From contig JAGCVJ010000015.1 in assembly GCA_017962375.1 (NCBI GenBank), forward strand, positions 62,001-126,000: a stretch of DNA of 64,000 nucleotides, in the 5' to 3' direction. The stretch's first letter is position 1. Every line of letters starts with the position of its first letter. The position numbers were made by a program, and so were the translations under genes. The notes below the pieces were generated by a model. The model was given only the letters and a program-made list of their open reading frames with translations. It searched no databases and was not told where the DNA came from. The DNA comes from Bacteroidales bacterium (GTDB lineage: Bacteria > Bacteroidota > Bacteroidia > Bacteroidales > UBA932). Of this stretch, positions 58,819 through 64,000 are shown in pieces.

Positions 58819-59976
58819 ATGAAGAAGTGTTTTTCAATCCTGGCTCTGCTGGTGTTTGCCTTTACCCACAACGCTGGCGCCCAGAAAGTTTCAGAGCTCA
58901 AGTTCTACGATGTAAAAGACCTTATAGCACAAGGAGATGCGGTGATGATAGGCCAGGCCGAAAAGCCTACGGCAGACAGCTGCTATTATTATCGTCTGCC
59001 AAACAAGCTCAAGGGAATCGTGAGAAAAGACCTTTGGGAGCTGGGATGTGACGGGGCCGGAATAGCCATCCGCTTCTCCACAGACGCTCAGTGCATCGGA
59101 GCAAAATGGACACTGACCTACAACTTCGGCATGGCTCACATGGCTTATACCGGAATCAAGGGAATGGACCTTTATGTTTACGATAAAGAAAAAGAGTGGA
59201 AGTTTGCCGGAACCGCCTTCCCTAACGGCAAGAACTCGGCCAGCGTATTCGTGAGGAAAATGTATGGAGGAAAGAAGGAATACATGATCTATCTTCCTCT
59301 TTACGACGGAGTTGAGAAGATGGAGATTGGCATAGACTCTACGGCAACTATCTATGCCCCGAGCGGAGCCCTGCTGCCGGAAAACACCCGCCTTCCAATA
59401 CTGTTTTACGGAACCAGCATAACCCAGGGCGGCTGCGTTTCAAGACCGGGAATGGCTTACCCCGCAATCATAGAAAGGAAGCTCGGGGTGCCGACCATTA
59501 ACCTCGGCTTCTCGGGCAACGGAAGAATGGACGGCAACATGGCGGACTGGATAAAGACAATTCCTGTGTCTGCGATAGTACTGGATTGCCTGCCTAACTG
59601 CACATACAATACAACTCGCGACAGCTCAGACTATTTCATAGGCTGGATAGCCTACTCCAACCCGAATGTTCCGGTATATCTGGTTAACAATTTCGAATAT
59701 CCTCAGCAGTTCATCCTGCCGGGAAACAACGATGATATGGTTCAGGAAAACATCCTGATCAAGGAAATTTACAAGAGGCTGAAGAAAAGAGGAACCACCA
59801 TCAAAGACCCTGAAACCGGACAGGAAATCAAGACCGGTCCTCTGAAGAACCTCAGGTTCATAGATGTGTCAAAGGAAAAGGGCATCGGCAATGAAGACAC
59901 CGTAGACGGCAACCACATGACCGACCTCGGCACCGCTCACTTCTCAAAGCGCCTGCTCAAACATATCAAACACTAG
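58819..59976 (+). CDS. Exported SGNH/GDSL-type hydrolase
   Basis: 385 residues with a signal peptide (1-21). A strand-rich N-terminal domain (about 25-180) precedes the SGNH fold: block I FYGTSITQGGC (Ser), block II GFSGNGRMD, block III around DCLPNCT, and block V DGNHMTDLGTAHF (Asp/His). Bacteroidota proteins of this layout are predicted carbohydrate esterases. The substrate is unknown. It shares a transcript with miaA, and its stop overlaps the convergent gene in CTAG. Confidence 0.88.
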   Translation: MKKCFSILALLVFAFTHNAGAQKVSELKFYDVKDLIAQGDAVMIGQAEKPTADSCYYYRLPNKLKGIVRKDLWELGCDGAGIAIRFSTDAQCIGAKWTLTYNFGMAHMAYTGIKGMDLYVYDKEKEWKFAGTAFPNGKNSASVFVRKMYGGKKEYMIYLPLYDGVEKMEIGIDSTATIYAPSGALLPENTRLPILFYGTSITQGGCVSRPGMAYPAIIERKLGVPTINLGFSGNGRMDGNMADWIKTIPVSAIVLDCLPNCTYNTTRDSSDYFIGWIAYSNPNVPVYLVNNFEYPQQFILPGNNDDMVQENILIKEIYKRLKKRGTTIKDPETGQEIKTGPLKNLRFIDVSKEKGIGNEDTVDGNHMTDLGTAHFSKRLLKHIKH

Positions 59977-60734
59977 AAGCCCCAGGCTGCTTTAACATCG
60001 GCCGGGATGGTCTGGGCGTCTATGTAATCTACTGTGACGAAAGATGAATGGTTCTCGTCGTAATCGGCGTCTGTTTTATCCTTGTACACAATTCTCAGAA
60101 TAATCCAGCCCTTGACATCTGCCTTGCAGTTATCGCCCGGGAAGAAAGTTATATAGTACATTTCCGGACCAGACTTTGAAAAAGCTATTGGATCTTCAAC
60201 GTTATCTCCCTCTCCGCCATCTACATATACCTGCAGTCTTTTATGCCAGTTATTGAACATGGCTCTTGTGTTGTCATCTGAGTTAAGCCTGGTCTGAAGC
60301 TCAACACGGTAAACTTTTCTTTCTTTCGAGAAATGGATATACGCTGTAACTGCCATTGCCGGAAAGATTCCGGAATAAACATCAACATTGCCATATCCGT
60401 CCAGAAAAAGATCTTCCGTTTGTTCATCCTCATATTCAAAATCTGCATCTTCCAACTTATTCTCGAATTCGAGGACATCAAGATTAAACGGAATGTTGCA
60501 GAAAGTCATGTATTCCGACTTCAGCATAGTCTTCAGGCTGCCGGAAATTTCTACAGGTGTCAGATCCTGCTGCTGGACAGCTGGCTTAGGGTTTTTGTCT
60601 GGCATGTTTTCCTTGGTCAGCGACGGCTGGTTCTGGATGGTGGTCTGGCCGCCTGTGCGGACTCTGGACCTGTTTTGGGAGTAGCCGCCAACTGCTATCA
60701 TTACAAGGACGGCGAGCAGTGCAAGTCTTTTCAT
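59973..60734 (-). CDS. Unrecognised exported protein
   Basis: 253 residues, not recognised. Residues 1-19 are a signal peptide (AVGGYSQ). A Gln/Pro/Asn-rich linker (20-65) precedes an acidic, strand-rich domain with EYEDEQTEDLFLDGYGNVDVYSG near 97 and a strand run ending in GWIILRIVYKD. There is a single Cys pair (FCNIPF and DNCKAD). It diverges from the WG-repeat gene and may belong with it. Confidence 0.7.
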   Translation of the reverse strand: MKRLALLAVLVMIAVGGYSQNRSRVRTGGQTTIQNQPSLTKENMPDKNPKPAVQQQDLTPVEISGSLKTMLKSEYMTFCNIPFNLDVLEFENKLEDADFEYEDEQTEDLFLDGYGNVDVYSGIFPAMAVTAYIHFSKERKVYRVELQTRLNSDDNTRAMFNNWHKRLQVYVDGGEGDNVEDPIAFSKSGPEMYYITFFPGDNCKADVKGWIILRIVYKDKTDADYDENHSSFVTVDYIDAQTIPADVKAAWGF

Positions 60735-60755
60735 AACTGATGTCTTTTAACAAAC

Positions 60756-60763
60756 CAAAGTTA
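60756..60763 (-). promoter_or_regulatory. -7 box of the unrecognised exported protein gene
   Basis: TAACTTTG on the minus strand, 21 nt before the ATG at 60734; a TTG lies 18 nt upstream as a possible -33 element. Confidence 0.5.
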
Positions 60764-60806
60764 CATCAAAATTTGTTCCTGCAAGTATGATTTTTGCAGG
60801 AATTGT

Positions 60807-60814
60807 TATCTTTG
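60807..60814 (+). promoter_or_regulatory. -7 box of the WG-repeat gene
   Basis: TATCTTTG ends 17 nt before the ATG at 60832. The upstream in-frame ATG at 60787 lies before this box and is rejected as the start. Confidence 0.55.
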
Positions 60815-60831
60815 AAAAAACATTCAATTTT

Positions 60832-62469
60832 ATGAAATCGCGTCTTCACCTATTCGCGGCTATCGCCGTGATATTATTCGGAACGTTTGCCCTTCTATCT
60901 TTTGGAAGCAATAAATGCTATTCTCAAAGCGCCTTGGAAACCTTAAAGGCCATGGGCGGAAACGCTCGTGTAAACGTTCCTCCGGTAAGCGACCCCGTCT
61001 GCTGCTATTGCGGAGCTAACAGAAGCGATTCTCCTAGGCGGGAAGCCCACAAGCCAGGGTGCCCGAGTTATGAGGCAGAACAAAGAGCCAACAACCAGAA
61101 CAATTCGAACAGTTCTGGATACCAGGCATATACTGGATCTTATAACTACAATGCTCAAGGCGACCACCATTATGTAACATACGCTGACCATGCCGGCAGC
61201 TCTTACGTTCCTCCAAAACCAATAAGGGAAACGGCGGAAGGGCAGGCTATGCTGGACGTTGCAGGGGCAGCCGGAGAGGCTGCGGCAATGTTGCTGGCAG
61301 AAGGTCTCAAAGCCCTGTTTTCCTGGAGCGCTGAACGTGTATTCAGCAGAGACCACCACGGAAGGGAGTATGACCGCAGCGTCAAGGACAAGAACTGGGG
61401 AACAATGCAGGTCATCGAGAAAAACGGAACAGAAGGAATCTGGGACAAAGGAGCAAAAAAATGGTATGTAAAACCAGGAAAATATCATAACATCCACATA
61501 TTCGACGGGTATGGCGTGGTGCTCCAGGACAAGAACGGAAAATGGGGAATGATTGAACCGACCGACAACGGAAGAATTCTGGTGCAGTTTGAATATGACG
61601 ACTGCAAATTCATTTCCGAAGGAGGCACCGGCTCTCCTGTTGTATTCGGATACAAGGATGAGAAAGGTTATATGCACTATATGATAGGCCGCAACGTTCT
61701 AGACAAATCCAAGAACGCCTATCATTTTGATTTCTACGACGGTCATTACAGCCAGGTGGAAATCACCGGAAGGCAGCATCCTACCAGGGGAGAACTGATT
61801 GCCCTGATTGCCAAAGACTACGACACCGGAAAGAGCAAGATTATGTCATATAACTGCAATAATATCTTTGGCGCAAGACAGGATGAAAAATATGACGACG
61901 TAATCCTTACCGGAATGATGGAGGTGAGCGAGCAAAAATTCAAAGACCTGAACGGAAGGGAGGTTACCCTCTGGGACGACTACTACAAAGTGAAGAACAA
62001 TGGCAAGATGGGATATGTAGTAACTCGCCACAACACTTTTGCAGACCACTCCTACGGCTCGTCTGAACTCCTGAGCTGCGATTATGATAATGTAACCCCT
62101 CTGGAGACTCAGGCTTACGTATATGAAAGCATGCACAACCAATTCAGCTCAAGAAGCTCCAAAGAATTGGTGATTACAGAAAAAGACGGAAAATTCGGCG
62201 TTGGCTTCACATATTCGGAATCTGCCAAAAAACCTAAATATGATGACATTGGCATTGTGAACATCCGCGATGCAGACGGTGACCTTATGCCTGTTGCCAT
62301 AACAAAAGAAGGCAATAAATATACGGCACGGCGCCTCGACAGCATTCCAATTTACTGGGATGACGGCAGCGAAGTTCAGGCCAATGATTTCCTGAAGGTC
62401 ATAGACCGCCTGAACAAGCACGCGAAAGCCTGCCCTCATGCCTGGAGAAAAATGAAAATCAAAAAATAA
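60832..62469 (+). CDS. Exported protein with Cys/His knuckle and WG-type repeats
   Basis: 545 residues. An N-terminal membrane or signal helix (about 6-25) is followed by a compact CCYCG...HKPGCPSY motif (C57-C58-x-C60, H73, C77). Next come an Asn/Ser/Tyr-rich linker (80-125), a hydrophobic amphipathic helix (about 140-170), and a long strand-rich region with WG-like repeats (NWGTMQVIEKNGTEGIW, KNGKWGMIEP, KDGKFGVGF). WG proteins are often surface or periplasmic, but no specific role is known. The next gene follows after 9 nt. Confidence 0.75.
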   Translation: MKSRLHLFAAIAVILFGTFALLSFGSNKCYSQSALETLKAMGGNARVNVPPVSDPVCCYCGANRSDSPRREAHKPGCPSYEAEQRANNQNNSNSSGYQAYTGSYNYNAQGDHHYVTYADHAGSSYVPPKPIRETAEGQAMLDVAGAAGEAAAMLLAEGLKALFSWSAERVFSRDHHGREYDRSVKDKNWGTMQVIEKNGTEGIWDKGAKKWYVKPGKYHNIHIFDGYGVVLQDKNGKWGMIEPTDNGRILVQFEYDDCKFISEGGTGSPVVFGYKDEKGYMHYMIGRNVLDKSKNAYHFDFYDGHYSQVEITGRQHPTRGELIALIAKDYDTGKSKIMSYNCNNIFGARQDEKYDDVILTGMMEVSEQKFKDLNGREVTLWDDYYKVKNNGKMGYVVTRHNTFADHSYGSSELLSCDYDNVTPLETQAYVYESMHNQFSSRSSKELVITEKDGKFGVGFTYSESAKKPKYDDIGIVNIRDADGDLMPVAITKEGNKYTARRLDSIPIYWDDGSEVQANDFLKVIDRLNKHAKACPHAWRKMKIKK

Positions 62470-62478
62470 ATATATACA

Positions 62479-62958
62479 ATGAAAAAAGTCCTATTCCTTA
62501 CAGCCCTGATTTTATGCTCCTTGGGAGTAAGGGCGCAGAATGTCAATACAGAAATAGTTGATTCTGTTTTCATCGCGATCACTATGGATTCTCCTTTTTC
62601 CAAATGCTTTGGAAATGTTGACGTCAACAAAGACGGAGTGGTGACATTCGCTGAGGCAAATGCCGCAGACACTCTTTATCTGGGATACGGCGGAAGGAAG
62701 AACATCATCTCCAACGTGGATTTTCTGAAGCACTTCCCTAACCTGAAATATCTCAACCCTGGAAACGCCACGGTTGAAGAATTAGACCTGAGGCACATGA
62801 AAAAGCTTGAAGTTCTGGACCTTACCCTTGCGCCCTTTGTAAAGAAGATTACGATAACCACAGGATGTTTTCCTAAGATTATCTACCCGAGCGGAGAAGG
62901 AGATTTTACCGTAACCAGAGTTTACGACCCTAACGACCAGTCGTCTTGGTGGCATTAG
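62479..62958 (+). CDS. Small exported EF-hand/leucine-rich-repeat protein
   Basis: 159 residues with a signal peptide (1-20). A complete EF-hand-like calcium loop DVNKDGVVTFAE (D48, N50, D52, T56, E59) is followed by short leucine-rich-repeat-like strands (FLKHFPNLKYLN, VEELDLRHMKKLEVLDL). It resembles one dockerin-type half followed by an LRR fragment. Function unknown. It is cotranscribed with the WG-repeat gene, and its 3' end overlaps the convergent lgt gene by 29 nt. Confidence 0.7.
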   Translation: MKKVLFLTALILCSLGVRAQNVNTEIVDSVFIAITMDSPFSKCFGNVDVNKDGVVTFAEANAADTLYLGYGGRKNIISNVDFLKHFPNLKYLNPGNATVEELDLRHMKKLEVLDLTLAPFVKKITITTGCFPKIIYPSGEGDFTVTRVYDPNDQSSWWH

Positions 62959-63808
62959 GCAACTCCTGGCGGAGCATAGGTTTCTTGAACCTGTAGCTGA
63001 AGATGATGAACAGCAGGCCCGCAACCACGAACGGAATGCTCAGAAGCTGGCCGTTGTTCAGAAGCCTTCCGCCGGCGGCGGCTACTGCATCAGAGCCTTC
63101 CTGAGGAAGTTTGCAGAACTCTATCAGGAACCTCGCGCCAAACAGAAGAACCAGGAAAAGACCGAAAAGGAAGCCTCTGTAAGGGGCTTTCCTGTTGTCT
63201 TTGTGTCTGCGATATATCCAGTTCAGTATCAGACCTATAAGAAGATATGACAGAGCCTCGTAGAGCTGTGTCGGATGATGCGGAACGCTTTGCCCGTCGC
63301 GGACGAAAATGAATCCCCAAGGAACACTGGTCTCGTATCCGTAGATTTCAGAGTTCATCAGGTTTCCCAGCCTTATGGCCATTCCGGCAAACGGAATCGC
63401 AAGAGCCAGGCGGTCGCAGATCCACACATAGTCAATGTTATATTTCTTGCCGTATTTGTGGGCGTACCACCATATTCCGATCAATATGGCAAAAGCTCCT
63501 CCGTGGCTGGCAAGTCCACCGTGCCATACCTTGAAGATTTCGCCTATATTGTTCTTGTAAAAATCCCAGTCGTAGAAAAACACGTGGCCCAGCCTCGCTC
63601 CCACAAGAGCGCAGATCAGCAGCATATACAGCATCGGGTCCAGAAGCTTGGACGGAAGCCCTTCTCTCTTGTAGAATTTAGAAAACAGCCAGTAGCCGAA
63701 GATGAAGCCGGAGACGAACAGCACTCCGTACCATCTTAACTGGAACCCTCCTATCGAGAAAATATAGGGACTTACATCCCATTTTATTGCCAATAAACTC
63801 TGTAACAT
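62930..63808 (-). CDS. lgt: Prolipoprotein diacylglyceryl transferase
   Basis: 292 residues with about seven membrane helices. The Lgt signature appears as IRLGNLMNSEIYG, and HPTQLYEALSYLL and FLIEFCKLPQEG are also typical. It transfers diacylglycerol to the lipobox cysteine of lipoproteins at the inner membrane. It starts 3 nt after the partial upstream gene ends. Confidence 0.95.
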   Translation of the reverse strand: MLQSLLAIKWDVSPYIFSIGGFQLRWYGVLFVSGFIFGYWLFSKFYKREGLPSKLLDPMLYMLLICALVGARLGHVFFYDWDFYKNNIGEIFKVWHGGLASHGGAFAILIGIWWYAHKYGKKYNIDYVWICDRLALAIPFAGMAIRLGNLMNSEIYGYETSVPWGFIFVRDGQSVPHHPTQLYEALSYLLIGLILNWIYRRHKDNRKAPYRGFLFGLFLVLLFGARFLIEFCKLPQEGSDAVAAAGGRLLNNGQLLSIPFVVAGLLFIIFSYRFKKPMLRQELPNATKTTGR

Positions 63809-63811
63809 ATT

Positions 63812-64000
63812 CTACTTTGTAAACATTCTTGCAAAAACGCTCAGCGGAATAACTTTCTTGAACTTGTCTTCAAGAGCCAGTTCCCCGCAAGTGTATTCCC
63901 TGCCTGCATAGTCTCCGAAGGCTTTCTTGAGCAACGTGTCTGCCAAAAGTGCGGAATAGCCGTTGGAATAAAGGTTCAGCACCACATACGAATGCTCTTT
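63812..64000 (-). CDS. C-terminal fragment of an unrecognised gene
   Basis: 62 residues from the right window edge to a TAG at 63812-63814, 3 nt before the lgt ATG. The visible tail (KEHSYVVLNLYSNGYSALLA, then KFKKVIPLSVFARMF) has no motif I recognise. It is most likely the upstream member of an operon with lgt. Confidence 0.6.
   Translation of the reverse strand, partial: KEHSYVVLNLYSNGYSALLADTLLKKAFGDYAGREYTCGELALEDKFKKVIPLSVFARMFTK

Noticed and set aside
1-64000. CRISPR array, insertion sequence, prophage or integrative element
   Set aside because: No regularly spaced direct repeats, transposase, integrase or phage structural genes were seen; the segment reads as core chromosome.

Overview
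The window is a contiguous, densely packed chromosomal segment from a member of the Bacteroidota, most likely order Bacteroidales. Three kinds of evidence point there: the gene families (PBP1A, MreBCD-PBP2-RodA, a DUF4923 lipoprotein, a CBM20-GH77 protein, an NTP_transf_5 protein, a PrmC/TnaA/Ddl set, a methylmalonyl-CoA decarboxylase alpha subunit with its biotin carrier); the lack of Shine-Dalgarno sequences; and about 28 copies of the Bacteroidota promoter -7 box TAnnTTTG just upstream of predicted starts. I see no phage, insertion sequence, CRISPR array, rRNA or large accessory island. No stretch longer than about 200 bp lacks a gene.

Layout. 1-1.6 kb: an ECF sigma factor overlapping a predicted anti-sigma/beta-barrel protein that would span both membranes (Dma-like, cut by the left edge). 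1.7-4.7 kb: a secreted TPR protein and an EnvC-like coiled-coil protein with a degenerate LytM domain. 4.7-12 kb: deoxynucleoside kinase facing a pcm-MBL hydrolase-uvrA run, then a nucleoside kinase and a lipoprotein. 12-15 kb: sugar/nucleoside kinase plus two-component system. 15-18.3 kb: flippase-like membrane protein and a CBM20-GH77 protein whose catalytic motifs are lost. 18.3-20.8 kb: two exported hydrolases. 20.9-27.9 kb: radA facing a PBP1A-ddl-tnaA-prmC operon. 28-32.6 kb: topA, a degenerate arginase-like protein, an Lrp regulator, ispD. 32.6-39.8 kb: purH-mreB-mreC-mreD-PBP2-rodA. 39.8-46.6 kb: fabF, acpP, purN, dsbD, an esterase, three tRNAs and a nucleotidyltransferase. 46.7-54.3 kb: GH10-like hydrolase, pheS, arginine deiminase, manC, yraN, biotin carrier, mmdA. 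54.5-64 kb: gcvP, smpB, miaA, SGNH hydrolase, three unrecognised exported proteins, lgt and a partial gene.

Most of the content is housekeeping, centred on the cell envelope: peptidoglycan precursor ligation and polymerisation, the elongasome, lipoprotein maturation, disulfide reduction and envelope stress sensing. The best leads are the sigma/anti-sigma barrel pair, the intact reading frames that look like pseudoenzymes (GH77-like, arginase-like, LytM-like), tryptophanase inside a cell-wall operon, and the compact transcription architecture. That architecture shows promoter boxes only 4-7 nt from start codons, terminator T-tracts that run into the next promoter, and convergent genes sharing stop codons. 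All counts were made by eye, and functions are inferred from recognised motifs without database searches.
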